The notes: generated from the letters alone by a model not told the origin. Counted from the first letter of the stretch, positions 11,583 to 23,330 are shown. The stretch is 64,000 nucleotides of DNA from Terana coerulea (GCA_024811115.1 JAKOGH010000042.1:434001-498000), one strand, 5' to 3'. Translations and numbers: made by a program.

Positions 11583-12531
11583 ATGGGATCAGGCCAGTCT
11601 GTACCGAAGGTCACTAAGCAGGACCGCGCGATCCTAGAGTGCGTACGCTCATGACTACATCCCGCAAGCACTCAATCAACCACTGTCCGTGTACAGCATG
11701 AAACTACAGCGAGATAAGGTTAGACAGTACCAGAAGAAGGTATGTGCGATACTTATGCTATCCGCGCTGCTTCGATTAACGAGGCCTGGCAGATACAAGG
11801 GGTCCTTGACCGAGAACACGAGATTGCAAAGCAGCAGCTGGCTGCTGGGAACAAAGACCGCGCCATGTTCGCGCTGCGCAAGCGGAAGTACCAGGAGTCG
11901 CTCCTCGTGAAGACCGACCAGCAACTCGAGAACCTCGAGCAGTTGGTGCGCCGCTTGCCCCGTATCCCGATCCGCTCACACTGAACTGGTATTTAGGTGT
12001 CGACGATAGAATTCTCCTTGGTCGAGGTTTCTGTGCTGCACGGCCTGCAGCAGGGCAATGAGGTGCTGAAGGAGATACACAAGGAGATGAACTTGGAGAC
12101 AGTTGAAAAGCTGATGGAGGAGACTGCTGAGGCTCGAGAGTACCAGAGGGTAAGCTCTCTCGTCTGTGCCATGCCTCACTCCGTGCTTGACATATTATAG
12201 GAAATCGACGACATGCTTGCGAATAACCTGACTGTCGAAGACGAGGAAGCTGTGCAGGCTGAGCTCCTGCAGCTGCAGAAAGAAGCCGTTCGTACTGCTG
12301 TTACCTTCGAACGCGCCTCACCGATGAATGCCGTCTATAGCTCGGAGAGGTCCCTGCGGCGCCCGAGAAACCGTTGGAGCTGCCTTCTGCCCCTACCCAC
12401 GTTGTGGAGAACGAGCCAGAAGGTGAGTTTCATTGCAGACACGCTGTCACGCGAGCTTACCATCGCCATACCTTTCAGTCGAAGTCGAGGCCAGCCCCGA
12501 ACGGTCTGAGAGGGTCGCAATACCTGCATAG
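11583..12531 (+). CDS. VPS20: ESCRT-III subunit Vps20 / CHMP6
   Basis: This is the ESCRT-III nucleator that links ESCRT-II to Snf7 polymerisation on endosomes, for multivesicular-body sorting. ATG 11583 gives the N-terminal myristoylation-type MGSGQSVPKVTKQDRA; Gly2 is the expected lipidation site. Splicing continues with MKLQRDKVRQYQKK, VLDREHEIAKQQLA, ALRKRKYQESLL and QLENLEQL (helices 1-2), then VSTIEFSLVEVSVLHGLQ, IHKEMNLETVEKLMEE and EIDDMLANNLTVEDEEAV (helices 3-5). The last exons give EVPAAPEKPLELPSAP, a likely linker and MIM region, and stop at 12531. There are about seven exons, and length (about 220 residues) fits the family. The donor before the Pro-rich part is the unusual GTTCGT. 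Confidence 0.93.
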
Positions 12532-12632
12532 GCGGGTATCACTACTTGCTGCCACTGCTACATTACATGTACGATATGCTAATCTACAACGAGGGAACTA
12601 CATACACACAAATATATCCCGGGCATCTGCAA

Positions 12633-14714
12633 CTACCAACCTTCGAACTGGCCGAATCCTATCTTCCGCTTCTTCTTTGATTCCTCCGACCCATTAGCCA
12701 ACGCTGCACTCGGCGCGGCTCTCTTCACCCCTGCATCCTTCGTGGCTTGCAGATACTTGCCCACGCCGCCGCCAGCGGTGCCAAACCCTAACTTATCCCC
12801 GCCCACCTTCTCGCCAAACCAGTTCGTCTCGGTTTCGTCCTTGCTGAGTTGCTGCACAGCTCCAGATCGCGCGTTCTCTTCTGCCGCGGCCTTCTTAGCG
12901 CGTTTCTTTTGTGCACGCTCCTGGTACTCTTGGAACGGGTCTTGGTAGCTACAATGTCTCGAAGTAAATCATGTGCGATAGATACCACGAAAAGAGACTC
13001 CTTACATGACTACTTCAGTGATTTTCACTGGCTTTGCTGGGCGTTCGGTCCCTGCTTTGACGGGCAGCGCCTCCAAAGCATCAAGGACGTCTTCTCCGCC
13101 CACCAGTTTACCAAACACTGTATGCTTCTTGTCCAAGTGGGGCGTCGGTTTGAACGTCAAGAACCATTGAGATCTGGCGTACAGTCATATTAGTCGTCGC
13201 TTCTAAGGGGTCATTATGAGGACTTACCCATTCGTATTCGCACCTTTATTCGCCATGGCCACGACGCCCCGACTGTCATGCTTCGCGGCGTTACGCATGT
13301 CATGTTCATCACGGAACGGTGTGCCCCAATATGACTCGCCACCTGCGCCAGTACCAGTAGGATCACCAGTTTGTATCTGGATAGATTCAATGAGAAGAAT
13401 TATACGGGAATTTTATTGAGCTTACCATGAAGCCTGGAACCAAACGGTGGAACAGAACGTCGTTGTATTTGCCTTGCTTGGCTAGCATCAGGAAGTTGTA
13501 ACAAGTCTTGGGAGCCTGGATATTATTTCCGGAAATGGCGCATGAGCATACATTGCACTTGCACTGACGATGCGGGGCAGTATACCTTTTCACAGAAGAG
13601 TTCAAGGTTCAAACTACCGCCCAACGACGTGACCACCCGCACATATGCGCGCCGACGGCCGACATCTTTCTCCTTACCCTTGCCTTTGGGCGGGTTTGCG
13701 AAATCATCAAACATCAGCTCTTCCTACGATAGGTGTTTAGCGAAGCTATTAGCGCCACATGCTCGAGTTCATTGTACTGACCTCATCCCACACGAGCTGT
13801 GAGCTTTGCGTTTGTGGATCGACCGAGGTTGATGTGAGCGACGCTCCTGGTAGACCAGTAGAATAGGGTGACGCGTTCCCTACACAATACTGAATTCACG
13901 CAGGAGTCAATAAAGACAAATACTCTTACATGGCGTGTTCTTCGCTTTCGTTGGAGCTGGGACCGCAAAGGCAGGCTTGGCGACGAGTTTCTTGTCCGTC
14001 GTAGCCACCTTATTCTCGACTCCAGCATTTGGAATTGAAGCTGGCGGCATACCATGGGGGTTCTGCAGAGTGACAACATCCTCCCTATAATATGTAAGGG
14101 TGCGTTAAAAGACGTACTCTATAGTACGCACTTCTTAAACTTCACATCTACGACCAGGTCCCTGCCGCCTTTAATACTCTCAGCCAAGAACACGTTGCCT
14201 GTCGTGGCAATTGCAACAATGTGTGAATGTTCGCTGAAGGGCTTGAAAGAGATAGGGTCGTGAATCTCGCCGGAGGTTTTCCTTGAGTAATGGAGCGTGA
14301 TCAGGTCAGCCGGTGCTAGTGGCTCTTTCGTCACTGGATTTTCGTTATTGTGTTGTCTAAATATGTGGCGCATAAGTTTTAGGTGATGTAGCAGGAAAAG
14401 AAGGTAGCGCACTTCAGCCAAGGGATAATATTGGTCAAATCGAATACATTGCCGGTCCCATCAGGATTCCGCGCGAGGACAGGATTTTCGAATGGCTGGA
14501 ATGAAAGAGCACAGCAATCAAATGGTGTCCTTGCTCCTGGATGAGGAGCTTCCGCTTTCCTATACGAGACACAATGATGAGTGCAATGTCCTCGACGTTA
14601 CGAATGCGAACTGACTAACGCCTTGAAGCCAGCAGACGAAGCCGTGTGCTGACCGAACATGCCAGAGTGTTCGGCATGAGTAACATACAGCTTATTCGAG
14701 TTCCCGTGGCCCAT
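12633..14714 (-). CDS. CYP8: U-box cyclophilin, peptidyl-prolyl isomerase and ubiquitin ligase (PPIL2/Cyp60)
   Basis: This is a two-domain spliceosome-associated protein: an N-terminal U-box (E3 ligase fold) and a C-terminal cyclophilin PPIase. ATG 14714 opens [18 protein letters not shown], the typical Cyp60 start. The U-box part includes [18 protein letters not shown] and [19 protein letters not shown] Pro/Thr-rich linker ([18 protein letters not shown]) precedes the cyclophilin domain: [77 protein letters not shown] and [18 protein letters not shown]. The catalytic Arg of FHRLVPGF is present. The C-terminus ([13 protein letters not shown]) is basic and ends at 12633. About eight exons. The symbol follows common fungal usage; the family call is firm. 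Confidence 0.93.
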
Positions 14715-14961
14715 ACTGAGGAGGTTCTAGGAGATTCAAGGGTGAGTCTAAGCAACCAGTGGTGGAGGTCACGGTGAAGGGATAACAGCACATAGACGCC
14801 CATCAGACCGCGCGGCGCCAATAATTCCGAGGCTCTCTGGCACACACCTCACAGTCTTATACTGTCTCAACTTGAAACTGTACGTCCTGGCCCACCTAGT
14901 GTTGTAAATGCTGTGACTTCCTAATTAATTGTTCGCTAGCTAGGGCCATTTACATTGGCGT

Positions 14962-17229
14962 ATGTTGCGACATGCCGCTCATAGGCTTGCTCACGCCCCA
15001 ATAGCCACCCTTGACTTTCTCCTTCCACGACGCTATGCCACAGCCGTGACGGCTCACAAGTCGCTTTACAAACACCCAGCTTACTCCTCCTCCAAACGAC
15101 ATCTCAATGCCACAGACGAAGCTGCCATCAGTGCAGAGCCTTCATCGTCATCTTCCTCTCCGTCTCTTGTAAACATCTTTAGCCAAGAAGCCACTTCTCC
15201 TGCCAGCCATCCTCGCCCCACATCCAACCGGGATATTGACATCGACCATCCCCTGCAGTTTGAAGACATACAGCGCAAGCTCGCGGTAGCCCTTCAAGAT
15301 GGGAACGTCAATGCCGCCGGGAAGTTGTGGTCACTGCTAGACCAGGGCTCTCTCCTCCTATTCCTGGGGCCTCCACACCATAACGAGCTCTCGAAGCTTA
15401 TATCTGAGCTCCTTGAGCACTCGCCGCAGAGATTATGGGATACAGAAGAAGTTCACTCTATCGAGCGGATTGCTGTATTCGCCGCCGCCAACGGTGCTCA
15501 TCACGGTCTACAGACTCGCATGTTACAGCTTGTCAAGGCCGGGGAGGCTGATGCAACTGTACGATTGCTGAATAGTCTTCATGTCATGGTGCTCGAGCGA
15601 AGAGAACAGTTTCAAACAACTTTGGAAAGTCCGTCGCCGGACAAGGATTCCCTTGTTATGCAGGGAACCGTTCCGCAAAGTATCCTCTACCTCGCTATCA
15701 CGGCATACTCCATACACGACCGCTTCACGGACGCGCTGCATGCTGCTTTGGAGGCCAAAACAACTGTGACGAAGGCTTCCATCAAAGGATTTTTCGCTGG
15801 CCTAGACGTCGCTCCGTCATTACGATCGAAGGCGGAAGGCTACGCACGACGCATACAGACGGCACAGACACTCGTCCGTCCTACGGCCTTCCAAAGACAC
15901 ATTCACAACATAACCGACGACAACAATGACCAACAACTCTTACTCACGTACGAAGAGGTCGTACAAGCCTTGGAGGAACCGCAGCCGTGGGTGACCGCGC
16001 ATCCTTCCGCCGTCTCCCCTAAGACACCCATCCTATTACCCGATTTCGCTTGGTCGCTTTTCCTGAGGGGCTTCCTACGCCTTCGCAAGCTTGATTTCGC
16101 GGAGAGGCTCTGGGATGATATGACTAGGCTCGGTGTTACGCCGGACGCGGATACTTGGACATCGCTACTCGAGGGCTACGCTAACCTACGTATGGCCGAC
16201 AGGGCCTTGGTCGTTTGGAATATGATGCGAGCGCAGAAGCTGCAACCCAGTCCGATGGCCTACCGAGCGCTCATATTCGGTTTCTTTAACGCGCAGCGGC
16301 CAGACGATGCCATGGTTCGCTTCAAGGAGTTTCAAGCTGTCTGGAACGGTGCACCCCCATCCGATGTCCTGATAGTCTATAATACCGTCTTGCATTGGCT
16401 GTTTTTGGATGCTCAAGAAGAGGAAGGTCGTGCGCTCTTCAGAGAAATGCAGTCTTCTGGACCGCAGCCGGACGTGATCACTTACAACACGCTCCTGAGA
16501 TACTACGGGAAGACGGGGCAGCTCAAGGTCATGGGCGCACTGGTATCCGAGATGGAGGAGGTGAAGATTCCTGGAGACACGGTCACGTATTCGACCCTTC
16601 TCACCGCACTCCTTCCTATGGGGCATGAGAGCGCACTTGATATGATCCTCAAGCTTATGGACAAGCACGGCGTCGCACGAAATATCGTGACGTACACGAC
16701 ATACATCGACCATCTCTTGAAGGACGAGTCCGAGACCGGTCTTGTAGCGGCGTTTGAAGTGCTTCGCACAATGGAGGCGGAGCCGTCGGACGAAAGTCAA
16801 CCGAACGAGATCACGTACACAACTGTACTGTGTGGCATTTACCGTCGGAGCGGTGTACTGCACCCTAGCCGTGTCAGGGAGTACGAGCAACTCATCACGG
16901 GGAGGATGGTGAAGCGTGGGTTGATGCATAGCAAGGTTACGTACAACACCCTCATCAAGGCGTGCATGGAAAGTGGAGGCCAAGACGGAGTACAGGAGGC
17001 CTTGCGCTACTACAGGACGATGGTCCAGAAGAAGATGCCCATTAACAGCGATACTTGGTATGTCTTGTTGCGTGGGCTGGTGCATCGGCAGGATTGGGAG
17101 GTTGCCGACGCCGTGGTTGACCAGTACACTCGGACGCAGAAGACTCCTCCTGCTTGGTTGAATAGCATGATTAATCTTGTTAGAAAGCGTGGTGATAGAC
17201 GTAAACTAGGGAGGACGAACAGGCGTTGA
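14962..17229 (+). CDS. Mitochondrial pentatricopeptide-repeat (PPR) protein
   Basis: This is a single-exon gene of 755 residues. The N-terminus (MLRHAAHRLAHAPIATLDF, then RRYATA) is Arg-rich and lacks acids, as in a mitochondrial presequence. From about residue 350 there is a run of PPR helices of the 35-residue type: LDFAERLWDDMTRLGVTPD, ADRALVVWNMMRAQKLQPS, EGRALFREMQSSGPQPD, VITYNTLLRYYGKTGQLK, VTYSTLLTALLPMG, VTYTTYIDHLLKDE, ITYTTVLCGIYRRSG and VTYNTLIKACMESGG. Such proteins bind single-stranded mitochondrial RNA for stability, processing or translation; the target is unknown. The 5' half is helical but more divergent. It is the longest uninterrupted frame in the window, unusual among neighbours that have an intron every 100-200 bases. 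Confidence 0.9.
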   Translation: MLRHAAHRLAHAPIATLDFLLPRRYATAVTAHKSLYKHPAYSSSKRHLNATDEAAISAEPSSSSSSPSLVNIFSQEATSPASHPRPTSNRDIDIDHPLQFEDIQRKLAVALQDGNVNAAGKLWSLLDQGSLLLFLGPPHHNELSKLISELLEHSPQRLWDTEEVHSIERIAVFAAANGAHHGLQTRMLQLVKAGEADATVRLLNSLHVMVLERREQFQTTLESPSPDKDSLVMQGTVPQSILYLAITAYSIHDRFTDALHAALEAKTTVTKASIKGFFAGLDVAPSLRSKAEGYARRIQTAQTLVRPTAFQRHIHNITDDNNDQQLLLTYEEVVQALEEPQPWVTAHPSAVSPKTPILLPDFAWSLFLRGFLRLRKLDFAERLWDDMTRLGVTPDADTWTSLLEGYANLRMADRALVVWNMMRAQKLQPSPMAYRALIFGFFNAQRPDDAMVRFKEFQAVWNGAPPSDVLIVYNTVLHWLFLDAQEEEGRALFREMQSSGPQPDVITYNTLLRYYGKTGQLKVMGALVSEMEEVKIPGDTVTYSTLLTALLPMGHESALDMILKLMDKHGVARNIVTYTTYIDHLLKDESETGLVAAFEVLRTMEAEPSDESQPNEITYTTVLCGIYRRSGVLHPSRVREYEQLITGRMVKRGLMHSKVTYNTLIKACMESGGQDGVQEALRYYRTMVQKKMPINSDTWYVLLRGLVHRQDWEVADAVVDQYTRTQKTPPAWLNSMINLVRKRGDRRKLGRTNRR

Positions 17230-17239
17230 ATGCATTCGC

Positions 17240-17568
17240 TCATGGTCTGCTACTCGCCGAGGTCAAGCTCCTTTCTCCGAGAAAGAATGACTGGCTAAGT
17301 CCGAATTTGAGGTACCTCGCGTACGCTGTATGCAGCACGAAGTTAGCATTGCCGAGGTGGTCACAGGTGGGTCATGCGTACCCCAATGACTCCAACGCCG
17401 TCCGAAGTACTTTCCGACGTACGGCAGAAGAACGATTGCAAAGAGTTGCTGCAGCTGCTCTAGGGACTCTTCCCACTCGAGCAGGGCAAGACGCTCCTCT
17501 TCCTCGGTGTCGTATCCGCCATCTGACGAGGACACAGACGAGTCCAACGACGCTACGGAGGCCGGCAT
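17240..17568 (-). CDS. Small acidic single-pass protein, Mim2-like
   Basis: This is a two-exon gene encoding about 90 residues. ATG 17568 opens an acidic, Ser-rich N-terminus with DTEEEERLALLEWEESLEQ, then a hydrophobic helix (LFAIVLLPYVGKY) and a basic FGRRWSHW. The 56-nt intron 17381-17326 joins this to AYARYLKFGLSQSFFLGE; the stop is at 17240. Acidic tail, one helix and a conserved GRRWxxW-AYARYL block recall fungal Mim2, the partner of Mim1 in mitochondrial outer-membrane import. That assignment is inference from layout, not from a database match. Its stop lies only 11 bases from the stop of the convergent PPR gene. Confidence 0.6.
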
Positions 17569-17796
17569 GACAGAGAGGCTGCAGGTTCCGTGAAAGGACT
17601 GCAGGCCGTAGCGTGTAAACCAGAATGAGGGCGTTGGAGTGACGGAACGAGATCAAGGGTACCGAGCGTACCGAGCACACCGGCACAGTGAAGCGCTACG
17701 ACTCAGCCGCGCTTGTCACCAGCTTGTCACAAAACCTTCACGACCACCGCCTCGACGCTTTCTCTCCGCCACGTCTACCCACCAGTCTAATGCGTT

Positions 17797-20465
17797 ATGG
17801 TACCCCCAATAAATGGACCCCGAAGCAAGCTGGTAGGCCAACCACTACTCTATGCCATCTCCGTATTCGCTAGTCTCGGCGTGTTCCTGGTGAGTGGTTG
17901 CATCATTCCTATTCACTGGTCTCCGAATGCTGAGGGGACTGTGCTACTTAGTTCGGATATGACCAAGGGTGAGTCGTCTTGTTTTTCGCGTACCTCTCTG
18001 GTGCTAAAGTCGTGCTCGCTGTCTATAGTGTCATGTCCGGTGTCATCACGGGACCATATTTCCTCAAATATTTCAATGATCCAAGCGCACTAGCAGTAGG
18101 CACTATGGTCGCGGTCTTGGAAATAGGCGCATTCGGTATACCATCTTCCCCCATTATATGCGCGCACCATTGGTGCTGATGTGAATATATCCGTCCAGTA
18201 ACGTCATTAGCTGCTGGACGCATAGGTGATACGATGGGCCGCAGGGGGACACTATTCATTGGCGCGGTAGTCTTTGCACTCGGCGGTGCGATCCAAACAC
18301 TCACGCCAGGATATTGGATCATGGTTGTCGGTCGAGTGGTGGCTGGCTTCGGTGTCGGTCTCTTGTCGTATGTGGTCTCTGTGTTCCAGCATACACGTAC
18401 CAAACTTAAACACGTGCCAGGACAATTGTTCCCATTTACCAGAGCGAGATATCACCACCGGACCACGTAAGAAGCTGGTATCTTGATTGGGTTTTTGACT
18501 GAGTGGTGGCATTTAGCGAGGTGCTCTTGCATGCATGGAGTTTACTGGGAATGTGTTCGGTTATGCGACGTCCGTGGTACGCATATATGCAACTTGTATC
18601 AGTTGACTTCACGCTTACTGCAAACACAACACAGTGGATTGACTATTTCTGCTCATTCATTGAGTCCGACCTCTCCTGGAGAATACCTCTCTCTATCCAA
18701 TGTCTCATCGGAGCATTACTGGCTGCAGGCTCATTAGTCATGCCTGAAAGTCCTAGGTATGGTTCAAATTTGAGATTACCCACTGCTCTTTTCGCTTATA
18801 TATAACCAGGTGGCTCATTGACACCGACAAAGATGCGGAGGGTATGCAGGTCATTGCTGATTTGCACGGCGGCGACCCCGAAGACCTCGTTGCTCGAGCT
18901 GAATTCCAGGAGATCAAGGAGATGGTCATGGTTGAGGTGTGCGCTCCATCTATCAGCTATTTCAATGGAATTAAAACTATATAGCGCGAGAGTGGCGAGC
19001 CTCGTACTTACGAGATGATGTGGAAGCGCTACAAGCGGCGTGTCCTCCTTGCGATGTCATCCCAAGCATTTGCACAGCTCGTAAGCCTCGAATAATCTTG
19101 CACCCGTGCGTGGCTCACCAACACGCAGAACGGAATTAATGGTAGAGTCAACTTGGTATCTATCCCGTATCAATGACTGACTAACGCGAATCTCAACCAG
19201 TCATATCATACTATGCTCGTACGTCGCTCAAGTAGCGTTATGAAGTTGTTGTGACTGATAACCCTGTTTACTTCTTACAGCCCGAGTATTCGAAGGTTGG
19301 TGTGCTGCTGACGGTGTTGGATGCGATGCCTAACTATCCTTTCAGAGGCTGGATGGGTTGGACGTGACGCCATTCTCATGACCGGTATAAATGCCATAAT
19401 ATATGTCTTGAGCACAGTGCCGCCGTGAGTGCAATGCTTCTCCTCAACATTGCCTTCGATTGATCTAGGCTTCAGATGGTATCTAGTGGATCGCTGGGGT
19501 CGACGCTTCATTCTCCTTACCGGTGCGGCCGTTGTAAGTCCTACTTTGTATCCTGTATACGTTATACTGAATTCGTTTGCTTAGATGGGCATCTCGCTCG
19601 CACTGACTGGGTGGTGGATGTATATCGACATCTCAGAGACCCCTCGTGCTGTCGTCGTTTGTGTAATTGTTTTCAATGCTGCGTTCGGCTACAGGTATAG
19701 TTCATGACCATCGTGCCCTTCATACATGCTCACGTGTACGTTGTTTTTTTACAGTTGGGGCCCTATTCCCTGGCTCTACCCGCCCGAGGTAATGCTGTTG
19801 TGTTCAGTCTGCTGTCATTACGCTGACCGCTACGCAGATCATGCCCTTGACAGTTCGTGCCAAAGGCGTGTCACTATCAACAGCCGTGAGTCACCGTTCA
19901 CCGCTATCTATGCCATCAGACTAAATTCGCATTTTCGGCAGACCAACTGGGCATTCAATTTCTTGGTTGGGGAGATGACCCCCATATTGCAAGAGGTAAT
20001 TGAGTGGCGCTTATACCCAATGCATGGATTCTTCTGCGTTTGCAGTTTCATTGTTGGTGAGTGCGTACTCTGCAACTGGTATTACAGATTCTAACACACA
20101 TTTACAGTGTACTTCTGTATGTTCTGACAGCCCATTTATCTTAACCGTTAGCTCATCTTTTTAATCAGTGTACCCTGAGACCATGGGCGTCCCACTCGAA
20201 GAAATGGATGCCGTCTTCGGAGAAGGTATGCAATGAATCATATACCCAATTTACTGAATTAAGCTCATCCACCCCTACAGAGGAGCTGGAGGAGCGTCTC
20301 GAAGACGAAGAGTCAGAGAGAGCCTCTCTGTTCTCACGTCAATCCCGTCGTTCCCGCCAGTCCATGACCAGTCGCAAGCCTTCGCGTCCGGGGCTCCTGA
20401 ACCGTCTTTTCGGACGAACGGAAAACCGTCCTTCCTATGAGCCTATACGCGACGGTGATGAATAG
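17797..20465 (+). CDS. MFS sugar transporter (sugar porter family), about 21 exons
   Basis: This is a twelve-helix sugar/H+ symporter of the plasma membrane. Spliced, it gives FGYDQGVMSGVITGPYF (TM1), AAGRIGDTMGRRGTLF (the D-R/G-R-R motif after TM2), IVPIYQSEISPPDH (after TM4), VMPESPRWLID (PESPR signature after TM6), NGINVISYYAPRVFE (TM7), DRWGRRFILLTG, WGPIPWLYPPE (TM10), YPMHGFFCVCSF and YPETMGVPLEEMD (PETKG-type end signature). The acidic and basic C-terminal tail is intrinsically disordered. The coding sequence is split by about 20 introns into about 21 exons, five of them tiny: 17952-17968 (17 nt), 19129-19141 (13 nt), 19201-19218 (18 nt), 19281-19295 (15 nt) and 20108-20116 (9 nt). All join in frame. 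The sugar transported cannot be told from sequence. Confidence 0.92.
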
Positions 20466-20914
20466 GAACTGTCGAGGATGAGCAACGGTCATATGGAGGA
20501 AAGCCATGATGAATCTGGTGGACGGCTCTCGCCACGCGAGAGCGATGAGCAGTAGTCTCCGGAAGCCAACACTCACTGCCTATGTAGCATCATTGATGGC
20601 AGTTTTCAACTTTCATATTCCCTGTTCATCCTCACGGACTTGTGCCTCTGTCCCACACTGCTATCATTGACTGTCCACAGCACTCATTAGAGTTCCCTCC
20701 ACCCCAATTGCTTCCGGGTCCATTCTGTAATCTCCATTCCATCCCCAGTTTGACGGGATTCTCTGCATGTAATAATTTCTTGTCGGACAATCTCGCAACC
20801 CATTCGTGACTTCCTCTGCTCGTAAGCTACAAAGCCTCGGAGTGCTGTGTTGCGCTTGTTTTGTGCGCAAGGGTGAGTGAACATCGGACTCAAGCTTCGG
20901 GCGCTCCGAGGGAC
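20466..20914. other. Intergenic between sugar transporter and DEAD-box gene
   Basis: I see no gene. It holds the transporter 3' end and the helicase promoter. No clear repeat is visible. Confidence 0.5.
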
Positions 20915-22855
20915 ATGTCCGTCTTGTCGTCAACCTTCACTTTGCCCTTTCGACGAAAACCGACATTGCTCACGCCCCGGTCTATTGGAAGATCATGGGT
21001 AGCTCGCTATCATGACGAAAGCGGCGACCAAACATTTGAGAGTCTTGGGCTGAGCTATGCCGTCGTGGGAGCTCTGAACGCAGCGTTCCCCAATGTACAG
21101 CGTCCTACGCAAATACAAACCGACTTCATCCCTGCCGTATTGAATGGTCAGGACCTGCTATTAAAGGATCAAACTGGGACAGGGAAGTGCGTAACATCTC
21201 CCGCTCTGCTGTGTTGCTGTCGGGCTAACGGCTTTTAGGTCGTTCGGTTTGCTCCTTGCCCTGCTGAGCACGCCACGCCGCTTCGAGAAGGTGCAGCAGG
21301 GGGAAGAGGTAGTCACGAAAGGCGCGATATCTGCGGTGGTCATTACGCCCCATCGTGATCTCGTATTTCAGCTCTCCCACTGGGTTCAATGCCTCCATTC
21401 CACCCGCAAGCTCTCTCGTGACGGCTTCTCGCGAGTTATACAGACTCTTACGAGGGGCGCGTCTACCCCAATCGAAGACCAAGTCCACTCCATCCGCGAA
21501 CGGCCGCCGCATATCCTTGTCGCTACCCCTCAAGCTCTGCTTGAAGCGCTACAACTTGACGAGCCGAAGCTTTCTTTGAAGGAGCTCAAGACTATCGCTG
21601 TGGACGAAGCCGACTATCTCCTCGAGTCGATGCCTCGCGCATTCACCAGAGATAAGTACGAGCACATCAAATATCAAAGGATGTTGAAGAAACACCCGTC
21701 CCCCACTCGCCAGATCTTGGACGCTGTCTACAAGACGAAGCACCAGTCGTCCTATCGCAAAGTGCTCTTCGACAAAGAGCGTGTCGCGGATGACCCTTAC
21801 GTAGAGATGGCCAAGAACCAGCACGGAATCATCAAGGAGAACCTGCCTCTTCATCGCCCCCAAATCATGCTGTCGAGCGCAACTCTGAAGGCGACATTCA
21901 GACACTCCGTTTTCGTCCACGGCGGGTGGCTCACCGAGAAGGAAGATATGCTGGCCAGAGTAATCGCACATGACAGGCAGGAAGACCAGGCGAAGTCCAG
22001 TATCAACACACGGCTCATAACTCACAGCGCTTTGGTCGTCTCGCAGGACGGAAGCATCGCGAACCTCAAGGGTGCTATTGACCCAGCTATTCCAGATACT
22101 GTGGGCTCCCCCGGGGGCGGTGGATGCAGAATCTGCTGTGGATAGAATAGCGGGTTCCGATGTCTCTGGTGACTTTGAGGGTGGTGAAGACGAAGATCAC
22201 AGTAAGCTTTATGTTTAATGTTTTCTCGTGAAGATCACGTAGCGACTAATGCGTATCGTCATTCATAGAATTTTCATCTCAGCCTTCGCCATTCAATCAA
22301 GCTGCATTTGAGGCGATCGCGACGGTGTTCGCGCTGGAAGTTCCTCGGGTCGCGTTGCTGGTCTTGCAACCTCCTGCTCCGGTTGAACGGGCTGTCTATG
22401 ACCTACGCTGCCTTGGCGTCAAGGCCCATGGTTTGGACGTCATCAAAGGGGAACGCGGCGGTTCCTATCTGCTCCAAACGGGAACTGCCCCTGAAGACGA
22501 GCCCACGCTGTTGGTCGCGACTCTGGCCTCTGTTCGAGGGCTGGACTTGCCCGACCTCACGCACGTTTTTATCCACAGCCCGACTGACGTCCTTGACCAC
22601 GACTCGTATGCACACGCCGCCGGACGCGTGGGCCGATTTGGGAAGCGTGGAAAGGTGATCGCTGTCGTCAACGCGCCGTACTCCGACAAACGCGTCCAGG
22701 GCAAGAACAAGCTCGTCAACGACCCGCAGCGCCTGAGGGTCATATACGATCGATTGAAGGTCAAACCCGTGAAGATCGAGCACTTCCCCACACCAGATTC
22801 TACTGCCCAGGCCAAGCCCGAGGACGCAGATTCCAGCGAAGACTCGGACCGATGA
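20915..22855 (+). CDS. MRH4: DEAD-box RNA helicase, mitochondrial Mrh4-like
   Basis: This is an ATP-dependent RNA helicase, probably mitochondrial (basic, Ser-rich start MSVLSSTFTLPFRRK from ATG 20915), of the kind that assembles the large mitoribosomal subunit. Visible motifs are the Q-motif RPTQIQTDFIPAVL; Walker A DQTGTGKS, with its last residues joined across intron 21187-21238; ITPHRDL (Ia); VDEADYLL (DEAD); SSAT (III); VRGLDLPDLTHV; and AAGRVGRFG, a variant of motif VI in which the usual His is not before the Arg-x-Gly-Arg. An 80-residue charged insert between DEAD and SAT is typical of the Mrh4 group. Near 22108-22117 (CCCCCGGGGG) the frame breaks by one base; the frame after it (DAESAVDRIAG on) continues to an intron at about 22203-22268 and the stop at 22855. 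It is probably a sequence error. Confidence 0.85.
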
Positions 22856-23330
22856 ATCCAAGCGAAGCTGCCTCGTCGACCGCTGACCAGGGCGTGTTGT
22901 GCTTCTCGGCTATGAACGAGCCAGTCGGTAGCTAACCCACTCAACAAACTGAACGGGGTGCGGACGGGCATGTGAAGATGGCTGCCGTGCTAGAAGGAGT
23001 GGTGGGGACAGGCGTGTAGTGTGCTGTGTACCGTATGGTCTGTGAATGGACGATAACGACTGGAATCAGACGTTGAATCAAAACGTGATGTTCCTATGGT
23101 GCTACCACAATTTCTGTTTCCAGTGCACGAAGTTCGGGAAGGAAGGATGTGCGGCGCCACGTGGCCGGTGCGGCGGCTGACGTCCGTTGACAGATCGAGG
23201 CTGGAATGTCCACATCCCTATAGACCCTCAGGCTGCCGCAAAGAATGCCCGTCGCCGGCTGATATAGCCCATCCTGTCCTTCTTTTCGTTTTCTTGTCTT
23301 CCGACCACCACCATCTCGCCCTCTTCCGCC
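22856..23330. other. Intergenic between DEAD-box gene and DUF4203 gene
   Basis: I see no gene. The last 100 bases are CT-rich and form the leader of the DUF4203 gene. Confidence 0.5.

Noticed and set aside
16186..17085. Minus-strand open frame of 299 codons opposite the PPR gene
   Set aside because: It is a shadow of the PPR coding strand, which has a presequence and clear repeats; the minus frame has no family features.
22108..22117. Programmed ribosomal frameshift in the helicase
   Set aside because: The site is a simple C5G5 run without a slippery heptamer, and the same type of break recurs in eight other places.
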